A stretch of DNA of 64,000 nt from Alteromonas naphthalenivorans (GTDB taxonomy: Bacteria; Pseudomonadota; Gammaproteobacteria; Enterobacterales; Alteromonadaceae), in contig NC_015554.1 in assembly GCF_000213655.1 (NCBI RefSeq), forward strand, positions 2,046,001 through 2,110,000, given 5' to 3'. The translations under genes were made by a program, and so were the position numbers. Of the stretch, positions 1-9,307 are shown piece by piece; positions within the stretch are counted from its first letter, which is position 1, and every line of letters starts with the position of its first letter. The notes beneath the pieces are model-generated. The model saw only the letters and a program-made list of their open reading frames with translations. It searched no databases and was not told the DNA's origin.

Positions 1-309
1 ATGAGCCTGAAGAAGCAATACCTGAAATCAAAACCCATTTGTAAAGTAACATTCCGCCTTTCTGCCGAAGAAGCAAAGAATGCCGATGAGGCGAGCTTAG
101 TGGGCGACTTTACCGAGTGGGATAAACAACCTCTTTCAATGAAAAAACTAAAAAGCGGTGATTTTACCGTAACTATTAATTTAGATACTGATAATGAGTA
201 CCAATTCCGCTACTTACTTGATGGCGAAATGTGGGAAAACGATTGGGCCGCCGATGCTTATCTACCGTCTAGCATTGGAAGCGAAGATAATTCTGTGGTT
301 CGTGTTTAA
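1..309 (+). CDS. Stand-alone early-set (CBM48/isoamylase N-terminal-like) protein
   Basis: A 102-residue protein with the immunoglobulin-like early-set fold found at the N-terminus of glycogen branching and debranching enzymes and in AMPK beta subunits. Visible landmarks are GDFTEWD (residues 35-41) and YQFRYLLDGEMWEN (67-80), the aromatic-rich strands usual for glucan-contacting members. No catalytic domain follows, so it is probably a small glucan-binding or structural protein; this is inference. The ATG is the first base of the window, so upstream context and a longer start cannot be judged. A strong hairpin terminator follows at 352-383. Confidence 0.75.
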   Translation: MSLKKQYLKSKPICKVTFRLSAEEAKNADEASLVGDFTEWDKQPLSMKKLKSGDFTVTINLDTDNEYQFRYLLDGEMWENDWAADAYLPSSIGSEDNSVVRV

Positions 310-351
310 CACTGCCCTCGCCTGCGGCTTTTAACCGTAACTGCGAGCATT

Positions 352-383
352 AAAAAAGGCTGCGTTTGAAAGCAGCCTTTTTT
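352..383. terminator. Bidirectional rho-independent terminator
   Basis: Perfect 12-bp stem, AAAAAAGGCTGC (352-363) and GCAGCCTTTTTT (372-383), with an 8-nt loop. The A and T tracts make it usable on both strands, ending the early-set gene and the convergent etfBA operon. Confidence 0.9.
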
Positions 384-403
384 GATTTTTTAAACGCGTT
401 TTT

Positions 404-1330
404 TTATAACGTGTTTTCTAGTTCAGGCAACACATCAAATAAATCGCCAACAAGGCCATAATCCGCTACTTGGAAAATAGGCGCTTCTTCGTCTTTGTTG
501 ATAGCAACAATGACTTTCGAGTCTTTCATACCGGCAAGATGCTGAATAGCACCAGAAATACCTACAGCAATATACAGCTGCGGTGCAACGATTTTACCGG
601 TTTGGCCTACCTGCATGTCATTTGGTACAAAGCCCGCATCAACTGCGGCACGTGATGCACCAATAGCAGCACCAAGTTTGTCAGCAATACCTTCAAGTAA
701 CTTGAAGTTTTCGCCATTTTGCATTCCACGACCACCAGAGATAACCACTTCAGCAGCGGTTAGTTCAGGGCGTTCAGACTCAGTAAGCTCTTCAGAGACG
801 AAGCTAGATTTTTCGCTTTCTTTAACCACATCTAGTGTCGTTACTTCAGCGCTTCCACCTGTTGTTGCAGCATCAAAAGAAGCGGCACGCACAGTGATCA
901 CCTTTTTGCTATCAGACGATTGTACTGTCGCAATAGCGTTGCCAGCATAAATAGGTCTAATAAAGGTATCTTCGCTTTCAACACCAATGATGTCAGAAAT
1001 TTGAGCAACATCTAAAAGTGCAGCAACACGAGGCATGAAGTTTTTGCCCGTTGTAGTAGCGGCCGCTAATAGATGGCTGTAATCATCAGCAAGTGATAAC
1101 ACAAGATCGGCAACGTTTTCAGCAAGCTGATATTTGTAAACTGCATTGTCGATAAGCAATACTTTGCTTACGCCGTCAATTTGCGCAGCACTGTCAGCAA
1201 CAGCCTGACAACCTTCACCCGCTACAAGCACATGAATGTCGCCGCCCATTTTTGCTGCAGCATGAACCATTTTTGCAGTTTCTGACTTCAAGCTAGCATT
1301 GTCGTGCTCGGCATATACAAGAACTGTCAT
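404..1330 (-). CDS. etfA: Electron transfer flavoprotein alpha subunit
   Basis: Alpha subunit (308 residues) of the soluble FAD/AMP-containing electron carrier that collects electrons from acyl-CoA and other dehydrogenases and passes them to ETF-ubiquinone oxidoreductase. The C-terminal FAD domain is recognisable from the SGGRGMQ turn, the [20 protein letters not shown] stretch (FAD-binding signature) and the [20 protein letters not shown] tail. Length matches the family. Its ATG overlaps the etfB stop in an ATGA arrangement, so the pair is translationally coupled. The partner oxidoreductase lies divergently at 2445. Confidence 0.97.
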   Translation of the reverse strand: MTVLVYAEHDNASLKSETAKMVHAAAKMGGDIHVLVAGEGCQAVADSAAQIDGVSKVLLIDNAVYKYQLAENVADLVLSLADDYSHLLAAATTTGKNFMPRVAALLDVAQISDIIGVESEDTFIRPIYAGNAIATVQSSDSKKVITVRAASFDAATTGGSAEVTTLDVVKESEKSSFVSEELTESERPELTAAEVVISGGRGMQNGENFKLLEGIADKLGAAIGASRAAVDAGFVPNDMQVGQTGKIVAPQLYIAVGISGAIQHLAGMKDSKVIVAINKDEEAPIFQVADYGLVGDLFDVLPELENTL

Positions 1331-2079
1331 GAGATCACCTTTGCTTCATTCTTAAGTTTTTCGACCAACTCAGCAACATCCGCCACTTTCACTCCACCTT
1401 CACGTTGAGGCGGTGGCGTTACTTTGAGAATTTTAACGTTAGATTCAAGTGCTACACCGAAGTCAGCAGCTGATTTAACATCCAGTGGCTTACGTTTCGC
1501 TTTCATAATGTTTGGCAGCGAAGCATAGCGAGGTTCGTTCAAACGTAAATCGGTGGTCACAACGGCTGGTAACGTTAAGGCAACGGTTTGTAAACCGCCA
1601 TCAACTTCACGGGTAACGTTAACGCTTGTTCCGTCTACCGCTACTTCTGATGCAAAGGTGCCTTGAGGCATACCGGTTAATGCAGCAAGCATTTGCCCAG
1701 TTTGGTTATTGTCTGAATCAATACTTTGTTTACCTAACACCACCAACTGAGGCTGTTCTTCTTCAACAACTTTAGCAAGCAGCTTAGCCACTTGAAGCGA
1801 ATCTAGGTTTTGGTCTGTATCAATTTGAATACCGCGGTCGGCGCCTAGTGCTAACGCAGTACGAATTTGTTCTTGGCAGCTTTTATCGCCAATAGAAACC
1901 ACTACGATTTCTGTCGCTATCCCTTTCTCTTTTAGTCTTACTGCTTCTTCAACAGCAATTTCGCAAAAAGGGTTAATAGCCATTTTAGCGTTAGTAAGAT
2001 CAACGCCAGAGTTATCGGCCTTCACTCTTACTTTAACGTTATAATCGATCGCGCGTTTGACCGGGACGAGTATTTTCAT
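1327..2079 (-). CDS. etfB: Electron transfer flavoprotein beta subunit
   Basis: Beta subunit (250 residues) of ETF, which holds the AMP and docks with partner dehydrogenases. The N-terminus [20 protein letters not shown], the [18 protein letters not shown] stretch and the [21 protein letters not shown] segment (the recognition-loop region) are characteristic. It is the first gene of the etfBA operon and reads away from ETF-QO across a 365-bp shared upstream region holding two LiuR-like palindromes, so both transcription units may respond to one regulator. Confidence 0.97.
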   Translation of the reverse strand: MKILVPVKRAIDYNVKVRVKADNSGVDLTNAKMAINPFCEIAVEEAVRLKEKGIATEIVVVSIGDKSCQEQIRTALALGADRGIQIDTDQNLDSLQVAKLLAKVVEEEQPQLVVLGKQSIDSDNNQTGQMLAALTGMPQGTFASEVAVDGTSVNVTREVDGGLQTVALTLPAVVTTDLRLNEPRYASLPNIMKAKRKPLDVKSAADFGVALESNVKILKVTPPPQREGGVKVADVAELVEKLKNEAKVIS

Positions 2080-2285
2080 ATTTACCTCAATTGTTGAGTT
2101 CGTCGGTGTATGTTGCTATTCCATGCTAATAAGCGGTTAAGGAAACAGCGTTACTTCACCACGCATTCTGAAACTTAAACAATGTGCTTTATGCTAACTT
2201 TGCGTTGCGGCGAAGACATTTTCAAAAGGCTAGACCCAAAATATCATTAACACCACGTTTACTTGCACAGTATTTGTGCTGCTAG

Positions 2286-2301
2286 TTAACGTTAACGTAA
2301 A
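2286..2301. promoter_or_regulatory. LiuR-like operator, site 1
   Basis: TTAACGTTAACGTAAA, palindromic apart from one mismatched pair. It shares the TTNACGTNNACGTNAA framework with site 2. MerR-family LiuR regulators of branched-chain amino-acid and fatty-acid degradation in Alteromonadales are known to bind such motifs and to control etf genes; assignment to LiuR is by recalled motif only. Confidence 0.6.
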
Positions 2302-2322
2302 CTCCCTGCAATGTACTTACTG

Positions 2323-2338
2323 TTGACGTAAACGTCAA
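2323..2338. promoter_or_regulatory. LiuR-like operator, site 2
   Basis: TTGACGTAAACGTCAA, with outer arms TTGACGT and ACGTCAA in perfect inverted order. Its centre is 37 bp from that of site 1, and it lies about 107 bp upstream of the ETF-QO start. Confidence 0.65.
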
Positions 2339-2444
2339 CCTAGATTACCTTTCAGGACGACAATTAATTTACATGTTTTTGACACATCGCATTATTTGTT
2401 TCATCAATAGTGCACTATAAAAAATCGAACATAAGGAGCCACCC

Positions 2445-4094
2445 GTGGAACGAGAATCGATGGAGTTTGACGTAGTCATCGTCGGTGCCGGCCCAGCTGG
2501 ACTATCAACCGCCTGCAAGCTTATGCAGCTTGCCAATGAAAACAACCAAGAGCTCATGGTCTGTGTTGTCGAAAAAGGCTCTGAAGTGGGTGCACATATT
2601 CTCTCAGGTGCGGTATTTGAGCCTAGAGCAATGAACGAACTTTTTCCAGATTGGAAGGAAAAAGGCGCACCTTTGAACACCCCAGTGACCGAAGATCATA
2701 TTTATTTATTGAATAGTGAATCATCATCAAAACGCCTACCAAACGCGATTACCCCTAAAACCATGCATAACGATGGTAACTACATTGTGTCGATGGGTAA
2801 CGTCTGTCGTTGGTTAGCTGAACAAGCGGAACAACTGGGTGTAGAAGTTTTCCCTGGCTTCGCCGCTTCTAAGGTCATTTATAATGACGACGGCAGTGTT
2901 GGTGGTGTATTAACGGGTGACATGGGTGTTGGCGCAGATGGCCAACCCAAAGATGGCTATATGCCGGGCATGGAACTTCGAGCGAAATACACCGTATTTG
3001 CAGAAGGTTGCCGTGGGCATTTAGGTAAAGATCTTATCGAGCACTTCTCACTTGATAAAGACGCTTCGCCACAACATTACGCAATAGGCTTCAAAGAAAT
3101 TTGGGATATCGACCCTGCTAAACATCAGCCTGGTCTAGTCGTACATAGTGCTGGTTGGCCGCTAAATGACGCAACTGGTGGTAGTTATTTATACCATGCA
3201 GAAGATAATCAGGTATTCGTAGGCCTTATCGTCGATTTGAACTACAGCAACCCGTACTTAAGCCCATTTGACGAATTCCAACAGTTAAAACACCATCCTG
3301 TCTTTAAACAATACTTAGAAGGTGGTAAGCGTGTTTCTTATGGTGCTCGTGCAATTGCAAAAGGTGGCTTTAATTCTTTACCTAAAATGACGTTCCCCGG
3401 TGGCATTTTAGTAGGTTGTGAAGCAGGAACGCTTAACTTTGCGAAAATCAAAGGTAATCACACGGCCATGAAATCAGGCATGCTAGCTGCTGAGTCTATT
3501 ATTGAAGCTTTAGCGAAGAATGCAGAAGCCCCTGAAAGTGAATTAACTGGCTATACCGATAAATTTAAAAATTCGTGGGTGTATGATGAATTATTCCGTT
3601 CACGTAATTTCGGACCGGCTATTCATAAATTAGGTAATTTCTGGGGGGGCGCATTTAATACGCTTGAGCAGAACTTCTTTAATGGTAATTTGTTTTTCAC
3701 CATGAAAGACGAACATAAAGACTATGCTCAACTTGATTTGGCCTCTGATGCTAAAGAAATTAGCTACCCTAAACCGGATGGCGTTTTAAGTTTTGATAAG
3801 CTTTCTTCGGTATTTTTATCTAATACAAACCATGAAGAAGAGCAGCCTTGTCATTTACAATTAAAAGATGCTTCTATTCCACTAGAAGTTAATTACCCTA
3901 AATATGCAGAGCCTGCACAGCGCTACTGCCCTGCAGGGGTGTACGAAATTATTGAAGAGGAAGGGTCTAAGCGTTTTCAAATTAATGCGCAAAACTGCGT
4001 GCATTGTAAAACGTGTGATATTAAAGATCCTTCACAAAATATTCGTTGGGTTGTGCCTGAAGGTGCCGGCGGACCAAATTACCCAAATATGTAA
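2445..4094 (+). CDS. Electron transfer flavoprotein-ubiquinone oxidoreductase
   Basis: Membrane-associated flavoprotein (549 residues) with FAD and a [4Fe-4S] cluster that oxidises reduced ETF and reduces ubiquinone. The dinucleotide-binding motif VGAGPAG lies at residues 13-19. The cluster ligands are Cys495, Cys518, Cys521 and Cys524 in the C-terminal ferredoxin-like segment (CVHCKTC). Start: GTG at 2445 is preceded by AAGGAG (2433-2438) with a 6-nt spacer; the ATG at 2460 has no better site. It stands alone on this strand, divergent from etfBA, completing the ETF route into the quinone pool. Confidence 0.97.
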   Translation: MERESMEFDVVIVGAGPAGLSTACKLMQLANENNQELMVCVVEKGSEVGAHILSGAVFEPRAMNELFPDWKEKGAPLNTPVTEDHIYLLNSESSSKRLPNAITPKTMHNDGNYIVSMGNVCRWLAEQAEQLGVEVFPGFAASKVIYNDDGSVGGVLTGDMGVGADGQPKDGYMPGMELRAKYTVFAEGCRGHLGKDLIEHFSLDKDASPQHYAIGFKEIWDIDPAKHQPGLVVHSAGWPLNDATGGSYLYHAEDNQVFVGLIVDLNYSNPYLSPFDEFQQLKHHPVFKQYLEGGKRVSYGARAIAKGGFNSLPKMTFPGGILVGCEAGTLNFAKIKGNHTAMKSGMLAAESIIEALAKNAEAPESELTGYTDKFKNSWVYDELFRSRNFGPAIHKLGNFWGGAFNTLEQNFFNGNLFFTMKDEHKDYAQLDLASDAKEISYPKPDGVLSFDKLSSVFLSNTNHEEEQPCHLQLKDASIPLEVNYPKYAEPAQRYCPAGVYEIIEEEGSKRFQINAQNCVHCKTCDIKDPSQNIRWVVPEGAGGPNYPNM

Positions 4095-4120
4095 TTTTAA
4101 GCCATTTATCTTAAAAAATT

Positions 4121-4149
4121 AAAAAGCGGACTTTCTCCGCTTTTTTTTT
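4121..4149 (+). terminator. Rho-independent terminator after ETF-QO
   Basis: Stem AAAAAGCGGA (4121-4130) with TCCGCTTTTT (4136-4145), 5-nt loop, followed by further T residues. Confidence 0.9.
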
Positions 4150-4208
4150 GTGCTAAATTTAATTATGATTCGCCTGAAAAATCCACTACGAAACGCAAAG
4201 GTTATTAA

Positions 4209-4610
4209 ATGAACGAATTTTTAGATATTTTAACCCATGGAAGACGTTTACAAGGTGCTGTAAAGGAATTAAGCATTCAAGAGCTAGAAACAGTGCAAGA
4301 AAAACTTGCAAATATTATTGATAAAAGAAAAGAAAAAGCGCTTGAAGAAGAAAAAGTCGGTCAAGAAAAACGCGCCAAGCTTGAAGAAATTAAAAAACAA
4401 ATGGAAGAAGCGGGTTTAAATTTCGAAGACTTACAATCATTAAATGAAGATGCCCCTAAAAAGGTAGGTAAAAAGCGCCCTGTTAAATATAAATTAACAG
4501 ATAGCGACGGTGTTACCCACCCTTGGACAGGCATCGGTCGTATGCCTCGCGTATATAAAGAAGCACTTGAAAGCGGAAAGTCGTTGGAAGACTATTCAGT
4601 AAACGCATAG
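4209..4610 (+). CDS. H-NS family nucleoid-associated protein
   Basis: 133-residue DNA-binding protein of the H-NS/StpA family, which compacts the nucleoid and silences AT-rich DNA. The N-terminal two thirds is a charged helical oligomerisation region (about residues 1-85) rich in Glu and Lys. The C-terminal DNA-binding domain carries the diagnostic YKLTDSDGVTHPWTGIGRMP stretch (about 97-116), including the GR-containing AT-hook-like loop (W-T-G-x-G-R). Monocistronic, between a terminator upstream and ybfF downstream. Confidence 0.95.
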   Translation: MNEFLDILTHGRRLQGAVKELSIQELETVQEKLANIIDKRKEKALEEEKVGQEKRAKLEEIKKQMEEAGLNFEDLQSLNEDAPKKVGKKRPVKYKLTDSDGVTHPWTGIGRMPRVYKEALESGKSLEDYSVNA

Positions 4611-4734
4611 TACTCGTGCTATAAAAATGGGTTAGCGGTGAGTAAATTTACTGCTACCCCTTCTATCTATCTCTTGTCATTTTTAAATTCCCCCCCACTA
4701 CTAGTCTTAATTACTATTTTTAATAGGGTATAAA

Positions 4735-5517
4735 GTGTCTTTGCATTTCAAATTATCCGAAGCCCAAAAAGATTCTCCATGGTTAGTGTTAGTTCATGGT
4801 TTGTTTGGCAGTGCTGATAACTTAGCAGGCGTTAAGCGTCACTTTGAAAGCACCTACAATATTATTAGTATTGATTTACCTGATCACGGACAATCCCCTT
4901 GGACTAACGGGTTTACGTTGGAAGCTGCGGTAACGGGAGTTGTTGAAATACTCGATAATTACCAGATTGATAAAGCTGCTTTTTTAGGCCATTCCTTAGG
5001 CGGTAAAGTGGTAATGCAATTTGCGTTATTAAACCCTGACCGTGTTAGCCATTTAATTGTGGCAGATATTGCCCCCGTAAAATATTCACATAGTCATCAA
5101 GCAGTGTTCGATGGCCTTAAAAACGTCCCACTTGACGCGATAAGTGATAGGAAAGAGGCACAAGTTGCCCTTTCTGAATACGTTAAAGAGCCTGGTGTAC
5201 AGCAGTTTTTGCTTAAAAGCTTATACCAAACTGACAGCAACGAGTGGAAATGGCGTTTTAATGTCGATGGATTAATTGCCAGTTATTCACGAATACTTGA
5301 TTGGCCTCAAAGTAATTTGACCTTTACAGGTGTAACCTTGTTTATTAAAGGAGCCGAGTCAGATTACATTAATAATTCTTATAGGAAGGAAATTGCGAAA
5401 TATTTCCCTAGTGCCAAAGCCCACATTATTGAGGGTACAGGACACTGGCTACATGCTGAGAAACCAAGTGTTTTCAATGCAATTGTGGCTCGCACATTAG
5501 AAAAGACGGCTAGTTAG
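4735..5517 (+). CDS. ybfF: Alpha/beta-hydrolase, YbfF-type esterase
   Basis: 260-residue alpha/beta-hydrolase. The nucleophile elbow GHSLGG places the catalytic serine at residue 87, the HG oxyanion-hole motif is at 21-22, and the C-terminal GTGHWLHAEKP supplies the histidine. E. coli YbfF is an acyl-CoA/short-chain esterase encoded near fldA-fur, and the same order is seen here. GTG start at 4735 with a weak AGGG upstream; this gives the usual family N-terminus. Physiological substrate unknown. Confidence 0.9.
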   Translation: MSLHFKLSEAQKDSPWLVLVHGLFGSADNLAGVKRHFESTYNIISIDLPDHGQSPWTNGFTLEAAVTGVVEILDNYQIDKAAFLGHSLGGKVVMQFALLNPDRVSHLIVADIAPVKYSHSHQAVFDGLKNVPLDAISDRKEAQVALSEYVKEPGVQQFLLKSLYQTDSNEWKWRFNVDGLIASYSRILDWPQSNLTFTGVTLFIKGAESDYINNSYRKEIAKYFPSAKAHIIEGTGHWLHAEKPSVFNAIVARTLEKTAS

Positions 5518-5627
5518 CGTTATCTAAGATGCGAATGCCTATTATTACTTTTTTTTGACCCTTTTTGACTCTGCTAGGCGTATATACTGTGATATAGTTG
5601 CGCCAGATTTTTTCCAATAAAGACACT

Positions 5628-5846
5628 ATGCTTGCAGAAAACTTTGAGCTAATTGAATCCATCATGCTGTACGGCGGTTTATTTATACTATTTGTATTGA
5701 TGAGCTTTGCGGTACACGATGTCCTATCAAAAAATAACGTGCCGTTAATTGGGCGTGTTGTGACTTATGGGGTATTAGGCTTAGGAGCCATTGGTTTCCT
5801 AGCAAAAGGAATCATTGAATGGTTCTGGCTAAGCACAGGTGTATAG
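5628..5846 (+). CDS. DUF2788 small membrane protein
   Basis: 72-residue inner-membrane protein with two hydrophobic segments (YGGLFILFVLMSFAVHDVL and the GVLGLGAIGFLAKGIIEW region) around a short basic loop. It resembles DUF2788, a small family commonly found between ybfF and fldA in gammaproteobacteria; no function is established. ATG at 5628 is preferred over an upstream TTG at 5598, which would add ten hydrophilic residues and lacks a ribosome binding site. Thirty bp separate it from fldA, so co-transcription is likely. Confidence 0.8.
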   Translation: MLAENFELIESIMLYGGLFILFVLMSFAVHDVLSKNNVPLIGRVVTYGVLGLGAIGFLAKGIIEWFWLSTGV

Positions 5847-5875
5847 TAACTAGTAACGAATAATAGAGGTTTGAT

Positions 5876-6400
5876 ATGGCAAGCGTTGGCCTGTTTTTCG
5901 GAAGTGACACCGGTAATACCGAACATGTTGCGAAAATGATCCAGAAGGAATTGGGTAAACAGCTAATTGATGTAAAAGACATTGCCAAGAGCAGCAAAGA
6001 AGATATAGCAGAGTTTGATTTGCTTATTTTCGGGATCCCTACTTGGTACTATGGTGAAGCGCAATGTGACTGGGATGATTTCTTTCCAGAACTAGAAGAC
6101 ATTGATTTTACCGACAAGCTAGTAGCGATTTTTGGCTGTGGCGATCAGGAAGATTATGCAGAATATTTCCTTGATGCTATGGGTATGGTTCGCGATATCG
6201 TTGAAGGCCGTGGTGCCATTTTAGTAGGACAATGGCCTACTGAGAGTTACGATTTCGAAGCCTCTAAAGGGATGGCAGACGACAACCACTTTGTAGGCTT
6301 AGGCATTGATGAAGACCGTCAACCAGAGCTTACTGAGTCGCGTGTAAAATCGTGGTGTAAGCAAATTCATGACGAACTGTGTTTATCTGAATTAGCTTAA
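5876..6400 (+). CDS. fldA: Flavodoxin I
   Basis: Long-chain flavodoxin (174 residues), an FMN electron carrier that replaces ferredoxin and feeds radical-SAM and related enzymes. The phosphate-binding loop GSDTGNTE is at residues 9-16. The FMN-stacking segments PTWYYGEAQCDWDDF and FGCGDQEDYAEYF, and the long-chain insertion after them, are all present. A short RBS (GAGG) precedes the ATG. A terminator follows at 6428. In many relatives fur follows directly; here a chemoreceptor gene in the opposite direction lies between. Confidence 0.97.
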   Translation: MASVGLFFGSDTGNTEHVAKMIQKELGKQLIDVKDIAKSSKEDIAEFDLLIFGIPTWYYGEAQCDWDDFFPELEDIDFTDKLVAIFGCGDQEDYAEYFLDAMGMVRDIVEGRGAILVGQWPTESYDFEASKGMADDNHFVGLGIDEDRQPELTESRVKSWCKQIHDELCLSELA

Positions 6401-6427
6401 TTCACAAGCTTCATGATTATAAGTAAT

Positions 6428-6457
6428 AAAAACGCCGCTTTTGTTAGCGGCGTTTTT
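6428..6457. terminator. Bidirectional terminator between fldA and the chemoreceptor gene
   Basis: Stem AAAAACGCCGCT (6428-6439) with AGCGGCGTTTTT (6446-6457), loop TTTGTT. The convergent genes fldA and the chemoreceptor can share it. Confidence 0.92.
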
Positions 6458-6499
6458 GTTTTCGTTATTATTTGTTCGATATTCACACCACAAAAAAAG

Positions 6500-8512
6500 T
6501 TAAAGCTGAAAACGCTCCACCGCTTTTCTAAGGCTGTCAGTTTGCGCATCTAGCATCATAGTCGACTCATTGGCTTGGCGGGTACTCTGGGCACTGGAGT
6601 CAGCCAGAGCAACAATGGTATTTAAGCTTGAGGCTACATCTGCCAGTAATACATCTTGCTGCTGGGTGTCTGTCACAATATGCTCATTTATTTGGCTTAA
6701 ACGAGCAATAATTTCTCGAATACTTTCGACCTGCTGAGATACTTGTTGGGTAATTTCCACCCCTTCTTGGGCTTGTTCCCTGCCCGCATTTATTGCTTTT
6801 ACCGCTTTCTCAGCATCTTTTTGAAGGTTGCCTATCATAGACTCGATTTCTTCGGTCGAGTCATGTGTACGATTTGCCAAGGTGCGTACTTCATCGGCTA
6901 CTACGGCGAAGCCTCTGCCTTGCTCCCCTGCCCTGGCGGCTTCAATTGCTGCGTTAAGTGCTAATAAATTGGTTTGCTCTGCAATGGTTTTAATAACGTC
7001 CAAAATGCTACCAATACTGCGTGAGTGTCCATCTAAACGATTTATAATATCTGCGGATGCTTCAGCCTGTCGGGCTTGGCTGTCTACCTGACTGCGGTTT
7101 TGGGCAACTAGCACACTAATTTCTTCGCTTTGTGCGGTCACGGTATGCAGCGCTTCCATAGCATCATTAATTTGGCTTAAATTGCTACGACTCGTGTTTT
7201 GCACATCTTGTGTATTAGTAGAAATTACCGTGACTTGTTTACGTTGTTCATCCACACCTTGTAAGCTTTTTTCACCTAAGGCGACACTTTCTTTAGTAAT
7301 GGTAATTAAGCGTTTTTCTTGTTCTAAAATATTCCCCACTAACTCTCGCAAATTATTGGTCAAACTATTCACTTTGACGGAAAGTGCCGTGAACTCATCG
7401 TTCCCTATTTCAGGCAGTGTATGGCTTAAATCCCCTTTACTCAGTTGAGTTAACCCTTCATTAATTCTTCCAAGGGGCGAAGAAATGCTTCGAGTCGCCA
7501 GCACACCTAACGTAATCGCTGCAATCAGGCCAATCACTGCCACAACAAAGTTTTTAACTAAGTTGGTTTGCACAGATTCCAAAATCGCATTTTGACCCTC
7601 AATTGATTCAGACTGCACACTATCAAACAATGTATTAATGCTGCTTAACGCCAACTGCAACGCCGTTAGTGCTTCGTCTTTTTTCGCTTGAGCAACGGCT
7701 ATTTCATTTAACTTTTGTTGTTGCAGCGCCACTAAACCGTTGGTGCCGTTTACGTTTTCAATGAGTAAAGCAAATTGTTCATTGAAAGCAGCTACCGTGC
7801 CTCCATCATCAATATCAAGTGCAAGGCGGTTTAAGTAATCTTTATCTACCGTAATATTACTGATTTGATATTTAATATCGTCAATTATATTGGCCGTTTC
7901 TTGTGCATCTATACTGGCGGCAAGCTCGCTAAAAGAATCTGTGGTGGTAAGCAGCTTGTTATCGATATTCGTCCCTGCACCAATTAATGTGTCTAGGCTT
8001 GGACTATCTGACTCTAAGTAAGACAAATCCAGCATTAAGGCGCTTGCTTCATCTGCCTCGCTCATTACTTCAGTTAATTTGTCGGCCAACGCGCTTTCTA
8101 TCACCATTCGCTGCGCTAACGCCCTATACATATCATGACTATTTTCTACGTAGGCTAAACTTGCATCTACTGCCTCTACCGCAATTGGATTACTGGGAAG
8201 AATAATAGTTAGGTTCTTGAGATCAGAAACAAACTCGTTCGATAGAGTTTCAAATTCTTGGCGATTTTGGGCCAACGCGCTGGGGGTATTTTCGTGAAAG
8301 CCATTTGCCGTAACCACAGATAAAGATAGGATCTCGGTTTTGACTTTAAGCATACTGGTTTGAGCCGGCATTTTCCGCTCAACCACGTCTTCTGCTGAAC
8401 GCCTAATGTCGTTTAAACCGAAATAAGAAAGAATACTTGTGATGAGTAACAAACAACCAAAAAGGCCAAAACCTAGTTTTATTTTATTTATAACCGTTAA
8501 TTGCATTGGCAT
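6500..8512 (-). CDS. Methyl-accepting chemotaxis protein
   Basis: Transmembrane chemoreceptor of 670 residues. An N-terminal membrane helix (about 10-31) is followed by a long helical periplasmic domain to about 318, a second membrane helix (about 319-341), a HAMP domain, then the cytoplasmic coiled-coil. The signalling hairpin is unmistakable: [20 protein letters not shown] near residue 512, followed by [15 protein letters not shown]. The sensor domain is mostly helical, of four-helix-bundle type, with no recognisable ligand pocket. Start: ATG at 8512 with GGA five bases upstream is preferred to TTG at 8545, where the GAGG abuts the start codon. No other chemotaxis gene is nearby. Confidence 0.92.
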   Translation of the reverse strand: MPMQLTVINKIKLGFGLFGCLLLITSILSYFGLNDIRRSAEDVVERKMPAQTSMLKVKTEILSLSVVTANGFHENTPSALAQNRQEFETLSNEFVSDLKNLTIILPSNPIAVEAVDASLAYVENSHDMYRALAQRMVIESALADKLTEVMSEADEASALMLDLSYLESDSPSLDTLIGAGTNIDNKLLTTTDSFSELAASIDAQETANIIDDIKYQISNITVDKDYLNRLALDIDDGGTVAAFNEQFALLIENVNGTNGLVALQQQKLNEIAVAQAKKDEALTALQLALSSINTLFDSVQSESIEGQNAILESVQTNLVKNFVVAVIGLIAAITLGVLATRSISSPLGRINEGLTQLSKGDLSHTLPEIGNDEFTALSVKVNSLTNNLRELVGNILEQEKRLITITKESVALGEKSLQGVDEQRKQVTVISTNTQDVQNTSRSNLSQINDAMEALHTVTAQSEEISVLVAQNRSQVDSQARQAEASADIINRLDGHSRSIGSILDVIKTIAEQTNLLALNAAIEAARAGEQGRGFAVVADEVRTLANRTHDSTEEIESMIGNLQKDAEKAVKAINAGREQAQEGVEITQQVSQQVESIREIIARLSQINEHIVTDTQQQDVLLADVASSLNTIVALADSSAQSTRQANESTMMLDAQTDSLRKAVERFQL

Positions 8513-8819
8513 AATTCCAAGCACGCGATGAAATCTACGTACCAACCTCGTTTACCATTATTACGCCAAGTTTAACAGAATGTTAAAAATATGCACCCAA
8601 AGTTTAAATAGATGCTATTAATCATTAACAATAACTGACACTTACAAACTGGTCTGTCCTCAAAAAACAAAATAGCCAACGAGATGCCACTTCAGTAAAA
8701 AATGCTAATTCGTTCGAATTTCCATCGTACCGAACAAGAATCAGTAGTTTTACTTTTAAATCCTGACGAGTTACCTATAATAGCCACATTGATAAACATC
8801 TCGTTCTCAGTAGGTTGTA
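8513..8819. other. Divergent intergenic region, chemoreceptor/fur
   Basis: About 300 bp of AT-rich non-coding sequence that must carry the promoters of both genes. I saw no Fur box or other recognisable operator in it. Confidence 0.6.
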
Positions 8820-9245
8820 ATGGATCAGAATAAAGAACTTAAAAAAGCAGGTTTAAAAGTAACCCTGCCACGCCTCAAGATTTTGCAAATTTTGCAAGAA
8901 CCTGAAAATCAACACATCAGTGCAGAGGACGTGTATAAGATTCTGATCGAGCAAGAGGAAGAGATTGGCCTTGCGACAGTTTATCGCGTGCTAAACCAAT
9001 TCGATGATGCGGGTATCTTGAATCGCCATCATTTTGAAGGTGGCAAATCAGTTTTTGAAATAAGCCACAAAGAACATCACGATCACTTGGTATGCCTAAA
9101 ATGTGGCAAGGTAATTGAGTTTGAAGACGATATTATCGAGCAGCGCCAAGATATGATTGCGAAGAAGCATAATATTAAGCTTACACATCATAGTTTGTAT
9201 CTTTATGGTGAATGTACAGATGGAAATTGCGAAGGTAACGATTAG
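8820..9245 (+). CDS. fur: Ferric uptake regulator Fur
   Basis: 141-residue metalloregulator that represses iron-uptake genes when loaded with Fe2+. The winged helix is N-terminal (GLATVYRVLNQFDDAGI is the recognition-helix region, about 50-66). Metal ligands are visible: the HHDH motif at 86-89, Cys92 and Cys95 (CLKC) for structural zinc, and a second Cys pair at 132 and 137. Length is slightly short of E. coli Fur (148). ATG follows AGTAGGTTGTA. Terminator at 9271. Confidence 0.97.
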   Translation: MDQNKELKKAGLKVTLPRLKILQILQEPENQHISAEDVYKILIEQEEEIGLATVYRVLNQFDDAGILNRHHFEGGKSVFEISHKEHHDHLVCLKCGKVIEFEDDIIEQRQDMIAKKHNIKLTHHSLYLYGECTDGNCEGND

Positions 9246-9270
9246 ATACCGCAAAGCACTTCTGTTTAGC

Positions 9271-9304
9271 AAAAGCCCCTCAATGTGAATTGAAGGGCTT
9301 TTTT
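9271..9304. terminator. Terminator between fur and the TonB-dependent receptor gene
   Basis: AAAAGCCCCTCAA (9271-9283) pairs with TTGAAGGGCTTTT (9290-9302) with one mismatch. T-runs are present on both strands, serving convergent genes. Confidence 0.88.
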
Positions 9305-9307
9305 AGT

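Larger units (their letters stand above)
2080..2444. other. Divergent promoter region between etfBA and ETF-QO
   Basis: 365-bp AT-rich non-coding spacer that must hold promoters for both directions. The only clear structure is the pair of near-palindromic ACGT-containing sites near 2286-2338. No gene was found in it. Confidence 0.8.

Noticed and set aside
615..950. 111-codon open frame opposite etfA
   Set aside because: Lies wholly inside etfA on the other strand, low-complexity Ser/Thr/Ala composition, and no RBS.
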